This document shows, in pieces, positions 1-9,249 of a stretch of 43,378 nucleotides of DNA. The notes under the pieces are model-generated. The model searched no databases. It saw only the letters and a list, made by a program, of their open reading frames with translations, and was not told the DNA's origin. This DNA is from an uncultured Sutterella sp. (GTDB taxonomy: Bacteria; Pseudomonadota; Gammaproteobacteria; Burkholderiales; Burkholderiaceae_F): NCBI GenBank assembly GCA_900552195.1, contig URYO01000001.1:1-43378 (forward strand), written 5' to 3'. The position numbers and the translations under genes were made by a program. The stretch's first letter is position 1; each line of letters opens with the position of its first letter.

Positions 1-42
1 AACACATCAGACAGGCGAACAATAGGGAAAAAGCACCGATTT

Positions 43-119
43 ACTGTATTCCCGGAGAAAAACGAAATCTTTAATTTCGGGAAAAGCGTTCCAGCTTGTG
101 GGAATGCAGTTCTTTTTTG
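43..119 (+). terminator. Terminator-like or regulatory RNA structure upstream of miaB
   Basis: Bases 43-53 can pair with 100-110 as an 11-bp stem containing one G-U pair, and the stem is followed directly by a T-rich run (111-118). The enclosed loop has two smaller hairpins, CGAAAT/ATTTCG at 63-79 and AAGC/GCTT at 84-97. This looks like the end of an upstream transcript or an attenuator in the miaB leader. TTCCCG at 49-54 could instead pair with CGGGAA at 78-83, which excludes the outer stem. The upstream gene is outside the window, so I cannot choose between these roles. Confidence 0.45.
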
Positions 120-170
120 AGTGACTTTCAGTTTTTGAAAGTTTGTATTAACCGCCACCGGACATAAACC

Positions 171-1496
171 GTGAACGCGAAAAAAATTTACTTGAAGACT
201 TTTGGCTGCCAGATGAATGAATATGATTCCGGCAAGATCGCAGATATTGCTAAGGCAGCTGCCGGTTACGAAGTAACCGACGACATTAACGAGGCCGATT
301 TAGTTGTTTTTAATACATGCTCTATTCGAGAAAAGGCTCAGGAAAAAGTATTTTCCGACCTCGGACGAGTCAGAGAACTGAAAAAGACAAAGCCGAATCT
401 TAAGATTGCCGTGGGCGGCTGCGTTGCCAGTCAGGAAGGCGGCAACATCGTCCGCCGTGCTCCTTACGTCGATGTGGTTTTCGGGCCGCAGACTCTTCAT
501 CGCCTGCCGGAGCTCCTGGAAAAAAATGAAAAAGAGCACCGTCCGCAGGTCGATATCAGTTTCCCGGAAATCGAAAAGTTTGATCATCTGCCGACTCCGC
601 ACGCCGATGCGGCCACAGCGTTTGTTTCCATTATGGAAGGCTGCAGCAAGTACTGCTCCTACTGTGTCGTGCCGTATACGCGTGGAGAAGAGTTTTCCCG
701 TCCTGTGGAAGATGTCCTTGTCGAAATCGCCCAGCTTGCCGCTCAGGGCGTAAAAGAAGTCACTTTGCTGGGGCAGAACGTCAACGCCTACCGCGGCGAA
801 GGCCCGGACGGCGAAATCGTCGACTTTGCCCTGCTGCTTGAATATGTGGCAGAAATCGACGGTATCGAGAGAATCCGCTATACAACGTCCCATCCGAAAG
901 AATTTACCAACCGTCTGATTGAGGCTTACCGCAAGATTCCGATCCTGGCTAATCACGTACACTTGCCGGTTCAAGCCGGCAGCGATCGTGTCTTGGCCGG
1001 TATGAAACGCGGTTACACAATCCTTGAGTACAAGTCCATCATTCGCAAGCTTCGTGCGATTCGTCCGGATATCAGCATCGCGACAGACCTTATCGTCGGA
1101 TTCCCGAATGAAACGGAAGAAGACTTTGAAAAAACGATGAATCTCATCAAAGAGATTAAGTTTGACGCCAGTTTCTCTTTCGTCTATTCCAAACGCCCGG
1201 GTACTCCTGCAGCCGAACTGCCCGACGACACGCCGCAGTCCGTCAAACTTGAAAGACTTCAGAGACTTCAAGCATTGAATACTCAGCATGCTCAGGAAAT
1301 TTCGCAGTCGATGGTCGGAAGCGTTCAGCGATGCCTGGTTGTCGGAGAAGCGAAGAAGGGCGAAGGAAAGCTCTCAGCCCGTACGGACAACAATCGTATC
1401 GTTACCTTTAATGGGCCCGAAAACCTAATCGGTCAGATGGTAAACCTCAAAATTAATGAGGTTTATCCGCATACCCTGGGAGGGGAATTAGTTTAA
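171..1496 (+). CDS. miaB: tRNA-2-methylthio-N6-isopentenyladenosine synthase MiaB
   Basis: Radical-SAM methylthiotransferase that adds the 2-methylthio group to i6A37 of tRNAs reading UNN codons, a cytosolic reaction needing two [4Fe-4S] clusters. The 441-residue protein has the full order of domains: an N-terminal UPF0004 domain with cluster cysteines C13, C50 and C84; a radical-SAM core with the CxxxCxxC triad C158, C162, C165 (GCSKYCSYC); and a C-terminal TRAM domain from about residue 380. The length matches the family. The start is GTG at 171, giving the expected N-terminus [16 protein letters not shown]; no strong Shine-Dalgarno precedes it. The stop codon abuts the ATG of phoH, so the two are probably translationally coupled as the first genes of the miaB-phoH-ybeY-corC-lnt run. 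Confidence 0.97.
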   Translation: MNAKKIYLKTFGCQMNEYDSGKIADIAKAAAGYEVTDDINEADLVVFNTCSIREKAQEKVFSDLGRVRELKKTKPNLKIAVGGCVASQEGGNIVRRAPYVDVVFGPQTLHRLPELLEKNEKEHRPQVDISFPEIEKFDHLPTPHADAATAFVSIMEGCSKYCSYCVVPYTRGEEFSRPVEDVLVEIAQLAAQGVKEVTLLGQNVNAYRGEGPDGEIVDFALLLEYVAEIDGIERIRYTTSHPKEFTNRLIEAYRKIPILANHVHLPVQAGSDRVLAGMKRGYTILEYKSIIRKLRAIRPDISIATDLIVGFPNETEEDFEKTMNLIKEIKFDASFSFVYSKRPGTPAAELPDDTPQSVKLERLQRLQALNTQHAQEISQSMVGSVQRCLVVGEAKKGEGKLSARTDNNRIVTFNGPENLIGQMVNLKINEVYPHTLGGELV

Positions 1497-2492
1497 ATGA
1501 CTGAAGCTAAAACGAAATCCGATCAGACCTCTTTAAGCTTAGATCTTCAAATCAATAACAGTGATTTGTCTAGTTTGGTCGGACCGTTGGATTCAAATTT
1601 AACCCAGCTGGAAAATTTCTTGAATGTGGAAATTTCCCGCCGCGGTGCGTCCTTCGGAGTTAAGGGAACACAGGCAAACTGCCGCAAGGCCATTCAAGCT
1701 TTGACGGATTTGGCTGCCATTGCAGAGCGTAAAAGCGATGAACTGACGGCAGAAGATATCCAGCTCTATCTTGTAGGTCAGAATGCGCCTGTACAAGAGT
1801 TGGCTGCCGAAGAGCCCGTTCCCGAGCTTCGTACCAACCGTAAGGGACTTCAGGGACGGACGCCGATGCAGCGAACCTACATTCGCAACATCTTGTCCCA
1901 TGATGTCTCCTTCGGTATCGGACCGGCGGGCACCGGCAAGACCTACTTGGCCGTTGCAGCCGCTGTCAGCGCTTTTGAAAAAGGCGAAGTCGAAAGAATT
2001 GTATTAACGCGTCCGGCAGTTGAAGCCGGCGAAAAATTAGGCTTCCTTCCCGGAGATCTAAGTCAGAAGGTCGATCCTTATCTGCGTCCGCTCTACGACG
2101 CTTTGTTCGACCTACTGGGTACGGAAAAAACGCAGCGCTTGCTGGAAAAGCAAAAAATTGAGATTGCGCCTTTGGCTTATATGCGCGGCCGTACTTTGAA
2201 CGCTTCTTTTGTTATTCTTGACGAAGCTCAAAATACAACTCCGGAACAGATGAAAATGTTCCTGACACGTATCGGCTTCGGCTCCAAAGCTGTCATTACG
2301 GGAGATGCTTCCCAGATCGACTTGCCGAGAGGCCAAAGAAGCGGGCTGATCGAAGCCTCGCACATTCTTCAGGATGTACGAGGAGTCTCTATGACTTATT
2401 TCACTTCGGCCGATGTGGTTCGCCATCCTCTTGTTGCTCGTATTGTCGAGGCCTACCAAAAAGCCGAGAAGAGAGAATACCAACATGCGTAA
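1497..2492 (+). CDS. ybeZ: PhoH-like ATPase (YbeZ)
   Basis: Cytosolic P-loop ATPase of the PhoH family. YbeZ works with the endoribonuclease YbeY in rRNA maturation and ribosome quality control; its exact activity is not settled. Walker A is GPAGTGKT at residues 142-149 and Walker B is VILDEAQN further on. The first ~110 residues form the N-terminal region typical of YbeZ rather than of short PhoH proteins. At 331 residues it is close to the usual 320-360. The start ATG directly follows the miaB stop, with AGGGG at 1481-1485 inside miaB as ribosome-binding site. The 3' end overlaps ybeY by 8 bases. The order miaB-ybeZ-ybeY-ybeX-lnt is conserved in many proteobacteria. Confidence 0.95.
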   Translation: MTEAKTKSDQTSLSLDLQINNSDLSSLVGPLDSNLTQLENFLNVEISRRGASFGVKGTQANCRKAIQALTDLAAIAERKSDELTAEDIQLYLVGQNAPVQELAAEEPVPELRTNRKGLQGRTPMQRTYIRNILSHDVSFGIGPAGTGKTYLAVAAAVSAFEKGEVERIVLTRPAVEAGEKLGFLPGDLSQKVDPYLRPLYDALFDLLGTEKTQRLLEKQKIEIAPLAYMRGRTLNASFVILDEAQNTTPEQMKMFLTRIGFGSKAVITGDASQIDLPRGQRSGLIEASHILQDVRGVSMTYFTSADVVRHPLVARIVEAYQKAEKREYQHA

Positions 2493-2955
2493 ACCCCATG
2501 TATTGAGCCTTTCCGTCCAAAATCTTGCACATTTTCCTCAGCTTCCGTCCAGAGGGAAAATTCAGCGCTGGATCAGCCGAGCCTTGGAAAACGATGCCCA
2601 AATTACTGTTCGTTTCGTTGAGGAAGAAGAGGGCAGGGAGCTCAATAAAACATATCGGGGTAAGGATTACGCCACCAACGTTTTGACATTTGACTATCAG
2701 GTTGAGCCTGTTGTGGAGGCCGACCTGGTAATCTGTGTGCCCGTGCTTGAAAAAGAATCCAAGGACCAAAACAAAACTTTGGAAGAGCACATGGCCCACC
2801 TTCTCGTCCACGGGACGCTGCATGCGCAGGGCTATGACCACATGGACGACGAAGAAGCCGAGGTTATGGAACAGAGGGAAACCGATGTTTTAGTTGATCT
2901 GGGCTTTGATGTTCCGTATCCTGATCGAAACTACACTCCTCAGCCGTTGGCTTAG
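2485..2955 (+). CDS. ybeY: Endoribonuclease YbeY (16S rRNA 3'-end maturation)
   Basis: Zinc-dependent single-strand endoribonuclease acting in 16S rRNA 3'-end processing and 70S ribosome quality control. The family signature [11 protein letters not shown] gives the three metal ligands H109, H113 and H119. The frame is open further upstream (to 2413), but that extension lies in the phoH coding sequence and would add a leucine-rich tail foreign to the family. The ATG at 2485, overlapping the phoH stop by 8 bases with a GAGAAGAGAG ribosome-binding region before it, gives 156 residues, the normal length. Neighbouring ybeZ and ybeX/corC encode its usual partners. Confidence 0.95.
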   Translation: MRKPHVLSLSVQNLAHFPQLPSRGKIQRWISRALENDAQITVRFVEEEEGRELNKTYRGKDYATNVLTFDYQVEPVVEADLVICVPVLEKESKDQNKTLEEHMAHLLVHGTLHAQGYDHMDDEEAEVMEQRETDVLVDLGFDVPYPDRNYTPQPLA

Positions 2956-2987
2956 GTCAATCAACTTAGAGAAATCTGTACTTAGAA

Positions 2988-3860
2988 ATGGCGGACAATA
3001 AGACTGACGAACCCAAAGAGAAGAATTTTTTTGAGAAGCTCTCGGATCGATTTTTTCATGATGACGCACCTGAGACTCAAAAAGAACTCCTTGATGATCT
3101 TCATATAGCACACGACAGAAAGCTTCTGACAGACAACGGCATGCACATGATCGAAGGTGTCATGCGCGTCAATAGCCTGCGTGCAGAGGATTTGATGGTT
3201 CCTCGGACACAGATGATTGTGATTGATATTTCTGAGAACTCTCAGGATTGGATCAAACAAGTCATCGCGGCCGGACACTCTCGTTTTCCTGTCATTGACG
3301 GAGATAAGGACAACGTCCTCGGAATCCTTCTGGCAAAAGATCTCCTGCGCTTATTTATTAATCCCGAATACGAAATCCGTCAGCACTTGAGGCAAGCCGT
3401 ATTCGTGCCGGAAAGTAAGCCGGCTGACGTACTTCTCAAAGAGTTCCGACTCAAACGCAATCACATGGCATTAGTGGTTGACGAGTTCGGCTCTGTCTCG
3501 GGTCTGATCACCATCGAAGACGTCTTGGAGGAGATCGTCGGAGAGATTGACGATGAGTATGACGTTGTCAACGATGCTTCCGATATCGTAGCGATCGGCG
3601 GCTCTCGCTGGCGCGTCAAGGCAAGCACCCATATCAACGAATTTAACCGAGTGTTCGGTACGCATTTCTCAGATGATCGGTTTGAAAGCGTAGGCGGCCT
3701 GGTTAGCGATGAACTGGAGCATGTTCCGCAGGTCGGAGAGTCTGTTGTATTGCAGGGTTTCCGTTTTGTTGTGACCAAAGCGCTGGCTCGTCAGGTCAAA
3801 ATGCTCACGGTTGAGAAGCTGGAACCGGAGCAGACCGAACAGCAACCGGCGAAAGCCTAA
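2988..3860 (+). CDS. corC: CorC/YbeX-type CBS-domain protein
   Basis: Member of the CorC/HlyC family: a cytosolic protein with two CBS modules (about residues 65-190, including the segments RVNSLRAEDLMVPRT and VVDEFGSVSGLITIEDVLEE) and a C-terminal CorC_HlyC domain (about 205-280). It has no membrane domain, like E. coli YbeX. It has been linked to magnesium/cobalt efflux and, more recently, to ribosome maturation with YbeY/YbeZ; the conserved neighbourhood favours the second link. At 290 residues it matches E. coli YbeX (292). The ATG at 2988 has no strong Shine-Dalgarno, and 32 bases separate it from ybeY. The gene lies 14 bases before lnt. Confidence 0.93.
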   Translation: MADNKTDEPKEKNFFEKLSDRFFHDDAPETQKELLDDLHIAHDRKLLTDNGMHMIEGVMRVNSLRAEDLMVPRTQMIVIDISENSQDWIKQVIAAGHSRFPVIDGDKDNVLGILLAKDLLRLFINPEYEIRQHLRQAVFVPESKPADVLLKEFRLKRNHMALVVDEFGSVSGLITIEDVLEEIVGEIDDEYDVVNDASDIVAIGGSRWRVKASTHINEFNRVFGTHFSDDRFESVGGLVSDELEHVPQVGESVVLQGFRFVVTKALARQVKMLTVEKLEPEQTEQQPAKA

Positions 3861-3874
3861 AACCTCTCAACAAC

Positions 3875-5398
3875 GTGAAGAAGTTCCTTCCGTTCCTAAT
3901 CGCCCTTTTTGCAGGCATCGCGCAGGGCTTTTCTCTGGCGCCGGCAAACGAGTGGCTGCAGCTTGCGGCATTAGTCGTCCTGTTTTTTATTTTTGCGGGT
4001 CTCCGTACCGTTAGAGCCGGTTTCCTGGCCGGTCTTTTCTTCGGCATCGGCTGGTTTGCCTCTTCTCTTGCGTGGCTCTATGTCTCCGTTCATGACTATG
4101 GCTACCAGCCGGCAGTTTTTGCCGCCTTCGTTGTCTTCATTTTTTCTTGCTACCTGGCTCTTTATCCCGCGGCTGTCGGCGCACTCTGCGCTTGGTCTGT
4201 GAATCGCGGCTCAAGCGCCGGGCTCATGCTTTTAGTTATAGCGCCGGCTGCGTGGGGACTGACAGAATGGCTCAGAAGCGTGCTTTTTTCAGGTTTTCCC
4301 TGGAGCGCGGTGTCCTATGCCCATGTTGACGGCTCCCTCTTGGCGTTCGCTCCGATCTGCGGTGCCGACGGGATTAATTTTCTAGCGGCATTTATTTCCG
4401 GCTGTGCAGCGCTCCTCCTCCTGGAGCGCAAAAATCTCAAAGGCATTGCGCTTGCCAGTGCCGGACTTCTGGTTGTCTTTTCTCTTGCGTTTGCGCTGGC
4501 CGATATTCACTGGAGCGAACCGTACAAAACGCTTTCCGTTCGCTTGGTTCAAGGCGGGATCGCTCAGGACGAAAAATTTTCTCCGATGGGCAGTCTCACA
4601 AGTTTCGAGCGTTACGTTCGACTGATGAATGAAAAACCGGCGCCGGAGAACGGCCTTATCGTTCTTCCGGAAACCATTTTCCCGATCCCGCTCCAACAGC
4701 TGAAGCCGGAAATCTGGAAAAAATTTACGCACGTTACAGATGGAAAGGCTGCTTTGATGTTCGGCGGCTTTCTGCGCGGAGAAGACGGTTACCGCAACAC
4801 GGTCGTGCTGGTCGAGCATGAAAAGATCGTCCAGTCTTACACCAAAAAGCACTTGGTTCCTTTCGGAGAGTACGTTCCTGCCGGATTCAGGTGGTTTATC
4901 GACATGCTGCAGATCCCAATGGGAGACTTGCTGCAGGGGTCGGCTGACCAAAAAACTTTCGAGATTGACGGCGTGTCCGCCGCACCGCTTCTTTGTTACG
5001 AAGATCTCTTTGCATCGGAAATCAGAGAGTGGTGGCAGGGCGGTAAGGCTCCGAATCTTCTGGTGAATCTCTCCAACCTCGGCTGGTTCGGAGATACTCA
5101 TGCGCTGCCTCAGCATCTCAATATTTCAAGGATGCGTGCGATGGAATTTGCTCGACCGGTCATCCGCGCAACCAACACCGGCATGACGGCTTATGTCACA
5201 AGCAAAGGAGAAGTCGCCGCCGAGCTTCCTGCCATGAAGCCGGGCAAGCTCGATGTTGAAGTGGCTGCGGCACAGGGAGAACCGACGCCGTTTGTTAAGC
5301 TCGGGGCGCTTCCTTGGCTCGGAGCCATGGTTTTGCTGCTTATCAGTGCAATCCTTGCCCTGTTGTTCAGAAAAAGACACCGTCTCCCGCTAAAATAA
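3875..5398 (+). CDS. lnt: Apolipoprotein N-acyltransferase Lnt
   Basis: Inner-membrane enzyme that adds the third acyl chain to the N-terminal cysteine of lipoproteins, required for Lol-dependent sorting to the outer membrane. The first ~210 residues hold a row of hydrophobic helices, then a periplasmic nitrilase-like domain, then one C-terminal helix (about 478-498). The catalytic triad is visible as E266 (VLPETIFP), K324 ([11 protein letters not shown]) and C374 (LCYEDLF), matching E267/K335/C387 of E. coli. The start is GTG at 3875, immediately giving a membrane-helix N-terminus ([14 protein letters not shown]). The 507-residue length is normal. A substrate, the lipoprotein Pal, is encoded at 21067. 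Confidence 0.96.
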   Translation: MKKFLPFLIALFAGIAQGFSLAPANEWLQLAALVVLFFIFAGLRTVRAGFLAGLFFGIGWFASSLAWLYVSVHDYGYQPAVFAAFVVFIFSCYLALYPAAVGALCAWSVNRGSSAGLMLLVIAPAAWGLTEWLRSVLFSGFPWSAVSYAHVDGSLLAFAPICGADGINFLAAFISGCAALLLLERKNLKGIALASAGLLVVFSLAFALADIHWSEPYKTLSVRLVQGGIAQDEKFSPMGSLTSFERYVRLMNEKPAPENGLIVLPETIFPIPLQQLKPEIWKKFTHVTDGKAALMFGGFLRGEDGYRNTVVLVEHEKIVQSYTKKHLVPFGEYVPAGFRWFIDMLQIPMGDLLQGSADQKTFEIDGVSAAPLLCYEDLFASEIREWWQGGKAPNLLVNLSNLGWFGDTHALPQHLNISRMRAMEFARPVIRATNTGMTAYVTSKGEVAAELPAMKPGKLDVEVAAAQGEPTPFVKLGALPWLGAMVLLLISAILALLFRKRHRLPLK

Positions 5399-5447
5399 AA
5401 AGATTATTCTCAATTCAGCATTGCTGAGAAGAAAAAAGTTCGAAATT

Positions 5448-6350
5448 ATGCTTACATTTCAGGAAGTTATTCTGCGTCTACAGCAGTATTGGAACGGGCA
5501 GGGCTGCGCCTTGCTTCAGCCGATCGACATTGAAGTCGGTGCCGGCACCTCTCATACCGCAACATTTCTCAGAGCCTTAGGCCCTGAACCTTGGAGAGCT
5601 GCGTATGTGCAGCCGTCCAGAAGACCGAAAGACGCCCGTTATGGCGAGAACCCCAATCGTTTGCATCAGCATCACCAGTTTCAGGTGGTTCTTAAACCGG
5701 CTCCGACCGACATTGTTGACCGCTACCTCGGCTCCTTGAGAGCGCTGGGTATTGATACCGAAGTCAATGATATTCGCTTTGTCGAAGACAACTGGGAGAA
5801 CCCGACTCTCGGCGCCTGGGGCTTAGGCTGGGAAGTTTGGATGAACGGTATGGAAGTCACCCAGTTTACATACTTCCAGCAGGTCGGCGGTCTGGAATGC
5901 AAGCCGATTACCGGAGAAATCACTTACGGTCTTGAACGTCTGACGATGTATCTTCAGAACTGCGACAACGTTTTCGATCTCGTCTACACAAAGTGGCAGG
6001 ACGCTTCCGGCGAACACATTCTCACTTACGGTGACGTCTTCCATCAGAACGAAGTCGAGCAGAGCCACTACAACTTCGAGGCGAGCGACCCCGAAAAACT
6101 TCTCAAGCAGTTCGACTACTTCGAGAGCGAGGCCAAGCGCCTGATGGATCTGAACCTTGCTCTTCCGGCCTATGAAATGGTTCTAAAAGCCGGACACACG
6201 TTTAACCTCCTCGACGCACGCGGTGCCATCAGTGTGACGGAACGTGCCGCTTATATCGGCCGCATTCGTCAAATTTCCCGAGCCGTTGCTCAAAGTTACT
6301 ACGACTCTCGTGAACGCCTCGGCTTCCCGATGTGCCAGAAAAAAGAATAA
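5448..6350 (+). CDS. glyQ: Glycyl-tRNA synthetase alpha subunit
   Basis: Catalytic alpha subunit of the bacterial-type heterotetrameric glycyl-tRNA synthetase, which charges tRNA-Gly in the cytosol with the GlyS beta subunit. Highly conserved blocks are present: [60 protein letters not shown] and [17 protein letters not shown]. The frame is open from a TTG at 5421, but the ATG at 5448 gives 300 residues starting [15 protein letters not shown], which matches the family start (E. coli 303 residues). The ribosome-binding site is weak. A small TCAGC/GCTGA hairpin lies in the 49-base gap after lnt. glyS follows 13 bases downstream. Confidence 0.97.
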   Translation: MLTFQEVILRLQQYWNGQGCALLQPIDIEVGAGTSHTATFLRALGPEPWRAAYVQPSRRPKDARYGENPNRLHQHHQFQVVLKPAPTDIVDRYLGSLRALGIDTEVNDIRFVEDNWENPTLGAWGLGWEVWMNGMEVTQFTYFQQVGGLECKPITGEITYGLERLTMYLQNCDNVFDLVYTKWQDASGEHILTYGDVFHQNEVEQSHYNFEASDPEKLLKQFDYFESEAKRLMDLNLALPAYEMVLKAGHTFNLLDARGAISVTERAAYIGRIRQISRAVAQSYYDSRERLGFPMCQKKE

Positions 6351-6363
6351 AGAGGTTAGAAAA

Positions 6364-8454
6364 ATGGCTTCATTATTGATTGAAATTCAAACAGAAGAGC
6401 TGCCGCCGAAGGCACTGGACAACTTATCCAAGGCATTTGCCAAAGAACTGGCTTCCAGCCTTAAAGAGCAGGGTTTAGCTCTTCCGAACGCACAGGTTAC
6501 CGCTTACGGTTCTCCTCGCCGTATCGCCGCTCTGATTTCGGATGTCTCCGAAGTGGCCCCCGACAAACCTTTCCGTCAGAAACTGGTGCCGGTAAAAGTC
6601 GGTCTGGACGCTGAAGGCAAAGCTACCCGGGCTCTAAGCAAAAAAATGAAGGCACTCGGCATCGAGTGCGAGCCTTCCGAGCTGAAAGTCGTCAATGACG
6701 GCAAGCAGGATCAGCTGGTATATGAAGGCACTAAGGCCGGTGTTTCTTTAAAAGACGGCTTGCAGATCGCTCTGGATCACGCCGTGCGCCGTCTGCCGAT
6801 TCCAAAAGTGATGAGCTATCAGCTCGAAAACGGCAAGACCGTTGAATTCGTGCGCCCGGTTAAGCATCTCGTTGCCTTGTTCGACAAGGAAATTGTTCCC
6901 GTTGAACTGTTCGGCTTGAAAGCCGGCCGTGAAACGATGGGACACCGTTTCCACGTCCATGAACCGATTTCCATCAAAGAGGCAGAAAAGTATGCCGAGC
7001 AGATGGAAAAAGAAGGCAAGATCGTCGCTTCTTTCGAAGAGAGAAAGAACAAGATGGTCGGAGCGCTCAAGTCTGCCGCTGAAAAACTTCACGCCGAAAT
7101 CATCATGCCCGATGATCTCGTTAATGAAGTCACCGCTTTGACAGAATGGCCCATCGTTTACGAATCCGGCTTTGACGAAGAATTCCTCACGGTCCCCGCC
7201 GAGTGCCTGATTCTGACGATGCAGCAGAATCAGAAATACTTTGCGCTGAAGGATCAGAACAAGAAACTGATGAACCGCTTCCTGCTGGTTTCACAGATCG
7301 AAGCCAAAGACGGCGGCGAAGCGATTCGTTCCGGCAACGCCCGCGTTGTTCGCGCTCGTTTGGCCGATGCGAAGTTCTTCTATGATCAAGATCGTCTCCA
7401 GACACTTGAATCCCGCGTCCCCGGCTTGACCCATGTGGTCTACCACAACAAGCTCGGTACTCAGCTTGAAAGAAGCGAGCGCGTTCAGAAGATCGCCTCT
7501 CGCATTGCTGAGCAGATCGGTGCCGATCCCGCACTGGCCCGCCGCGCAGCTAAGCTGGCAAAAGCCGATCTGCGTACTTTGATGGTCGGAGAGTTCCCCG
7601 AACTGCAGGGCATTATGGGTGAGTACTACGCTCATCACGATAAGGAAGACGACAAAGTCGCTCTTGCTATCCGCGAGCACTACCAGCCTCGTTATGCCGG
7701 TGACGAGCTTCCGTCCACACCCGAAAGCCTGGCCGTTGCGCTGGCCGATAAGATCGAGACACTAACCGGCCTCTTCGGCATCGGACAGCTGCCGACCGGA
7801 GAAAAAGATCCGTTCGCTCTGCGCAGACACGCACTCGGCATTCTTCGCATGCTGATCGAAAAAGAACTTCCTCTCTCTTTAGACAATCTGATTGCTATCG
7901 GTACGGAAGAAGAGTCTGTGGTGCCGGGCGTTAAAGATGCCACGGAAGAACTCAAACAGTTCTTCCACGACCGCCTGCGCGTCATGCAGAAGGACCAAGG
8001 CTTTACAGCTCATGAAGTTGAATCCGTGATCGGTTCCGAACCCGCTATCCTCGCGGACGTTCCGAAACGCCTGAAGGCCGTTCATGACTTTATGAGTCTG
8101 CCGGAAGCCGAATCTTTGGCAGCTGCTAACAAACGTATTGAGAACATCCTCAAGAAGAACACGCTGCCGCTGGCAGACGCCGTTGATCCGGCTCTCCTGA
8201 CAGAAAAAGAAGAGAAGGATCTGTATGAAGTCATTCGTACGCTGGAACCCAAACTTGAAGCTGACTATAAGGCCGGCCGCTATGAAGATGAACTTCGCAG
8301 CCTGGCTCCGCTGAAAGCACCGGTGGATGCGTTCTTCGATAAAGTGATGGTGAACGCCGAAGACGAGGCCTTGAGAAGAAATCGCTTAACACTGCTCAAC
8401 GAGCTTCATAAAGCGATGAATCAAGTCGCCAAACTTTCGTGTTTAGCCTCTTAA
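6364..8454 (+). CDS. glyS: Glycyl-tRNA synthetase beta subunit
   Basis: Beta subunit of tetrameric glycyl-tRNA synthetase, needed for tRNA binding and full activity. The N-terminus MASLLIEIQTEELPPKAL is typical of the family, with further recognisable blocks such as LTEWPIVYESGF and MQQNQKYFALKD; the C-terminal part is the DALR-type anticodon-binding region. The frame continues upstream into glyQ (to 6244), but the ATG at 6364, preceded by AGAGGTT at 6351-6357, gives 696 residues, close to the E. coli protein (689). It is the last gene before a hairpin terminator, so glyQS ends a transcription unit. Confidence 0.97.
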   Translation: MASLLIEIQTEELPPKALDNLSKAFAKELASSLKEQGLALPNAQVTAYGSPRRIAALISDVSEVAPDKPFRQKLVPVKVGLDAEGKATRALSKKMKALGIECEPSELKVVNDGKQDQLVYEGTKAGVSLKDGLQIALDHAVRRLPIPKVMSYQLENGKTVEFVRPVKHLVALFDKEIVPVELFGLKAGRETMGHRFHVHEPISIKEAEKYAEQMEKEGKIVASFEERKNKMVGALKSAAEKLHAEIIMPDDLVNEVTALTEWPIVYESGFDEEFLTVPAECLILTMQQNQKYFALKDQNKKLMNRFLLVSQIEAKDGGEAIRSGNARVVRARLADAKFFYDQDRLQTLESRVPGLTHVVYHNKLGTQLERSERVQKIASRIAEQIGADPALARRAAKLAKADLRTLMVGEFPELQGIMGEYYAHHDKEDDKVALAIREHYQPRYAGDELPSTPESLAVALADKIETLTGLFGIGQLPTGEKDPFALRRHALGILRMLIEKELPLSLDNLIAIGTEEESVVPGVKDATEELKQFFHDRLRVMQKDQGFTAHEVESVIGSEPAILADVPKRLKAVHDFMSLPEAESLAAANKRIENILKKNTLPLADAVDPALLTEKEEKDLYEVIRTLEPKLEADYKAGRYEDELRSLAPLKAPVDAFFDKVMVNAEDEALRRNRLTLLNELHKAMNQVAKLSCLAS

Positions 8455-8464
8455 CTTTCCGATC

Positions 8465-8491
8465 AAAAGGCCGCTCACAGAGCGGCCTTTT
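8465..8491 (+). terminator. Intrinsic terminator after glyS
   Basis: A perfect GC-rich stem AAAAGGCCGCT/AGCGGCCTTTT with loop CACAG lies 10 bases after the glyS stop. The T-run is only four bases and lies in the stem end, so read-through into plsC, which starts 12 bases later, is possible. Confidence 0.75.
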
Positions 8492-8503
8492 CGAACAATA
8501 GCT

Positions 8504-9241
8504 ATGAAACTTATGCTCTGGCTTCGTGCCCTGATTTTTTGGTTCCTCTTTTGTATCACTATCATCTGCTACGGCATCGTTCTTTTCGTTTGTATTCCGT
8601 TTACTTCGAAAGAAGGTCGTAACGCCATCGTAAAAAAATGGTGCCGGACAGTGATCAGCTTAATGCGTACGATCTGCGGTGTTCGCTATGAGATAACGGG
8701 CATGGATAAGGTTCCGGCGACCGGTCCTGTGATTTTGCTTTCTAAGCATCAATCGGGATGGGAGACGCTCGCCTTTTTTGCCTTAGTGCCGAGACGATTG
8801 AGTTATATCTACAAACGCGAACTGCATCGCCTGCCGATCTTCGGCTGGGGCTTGGCCTCCTTAGGAATGTTCAGCGTGGACAGATCCGAAGGACGCACTG
8901 CTTTTGAACGCATGAAGCGCGAAGTTCCGGACTTTTTTGCGCACGGCTGGGCTTTGGTGCTCTTCCCTGAAGGTACGCGTACAGCACCCGGCGCTTCCGT
9001 TAAATATAAAACCGGAGGCGTTCGCTTGGCGATTGCTACTAATGCTCCGATTGTTCCGATTGCTTTGAATTCCGGTGAATGCTGGCCGAAGCATTCCTTC
9101 CTTCTGTATCCCGGTGTGATTAAAGTAGTGTTCGGCGATCCGATCAGCCCCGAAGGGAAAACTCCGCACGAACTTAATGAAGAAGTCCGCAGCGAAATTG
9201 AAGGCGAGATGAAGCGAATTTCTCCTAAATATTACAAATAA
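8504..9241 (+). CDS. plsC: 1-acyl-sn-glycerol-3-phosphate acyltransferase
   Basis: Inner-membrane acyltransferase that makes phosphatidic acid from lysophosphatidic acid. One or two hydrophobic helices at residues 8-32 precede the PlsC domain. Motif I is KHQSGWET with H82 and E87; Glu replaces the usual Asp of HxxxxD, a variant I have seen in betaproteobacterial homologues. Motif III is FPEGTR at 154-159, and IVPIALNSG is motif IV. At 245 residues it is a normal length. In many Burkholderiales glyS is followed by gmhB and then plsC; gmhB is missing here. The ATG at 8504 follows the glyS terminator closely. Confidence 0.92.
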   Translation: MKLMLWLRALIFWFLFCITIICYGIVLFVCIPFTSKEGRNAIVKKWCRTVISLMRTICGVRYEITGMDKVPATGPVILLSKHQSGWETLAFFALVPRRLSYIYKRELHRLPIFGWGLASLGMFSVDRSEGRTAFERMKREVPDFFAHGWALVLFPEGTRTAPGASVKYKTGGVRLAIATNAPIVPIALNSGECWPKHSFLLYPGVIKVVFGDPISPEGKTPHELNEEVRSEIEGEMKRISPKYYK

Positions 9242-9249
9242 AAGGCTGA

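Noticed and set aside
300..1289. A 329-codon minus-strand open frame opposite miaB
   Set aside because: It is entirely inside miaB with no motif or neighbours to support it.
6244..6363. Upstream extension of the glyS frame into glyQ
   Set aside because: It would add 40 residues foreign to the family; the ATG at 6364 has a good ribosome-binding site and the conserved N-terminus.
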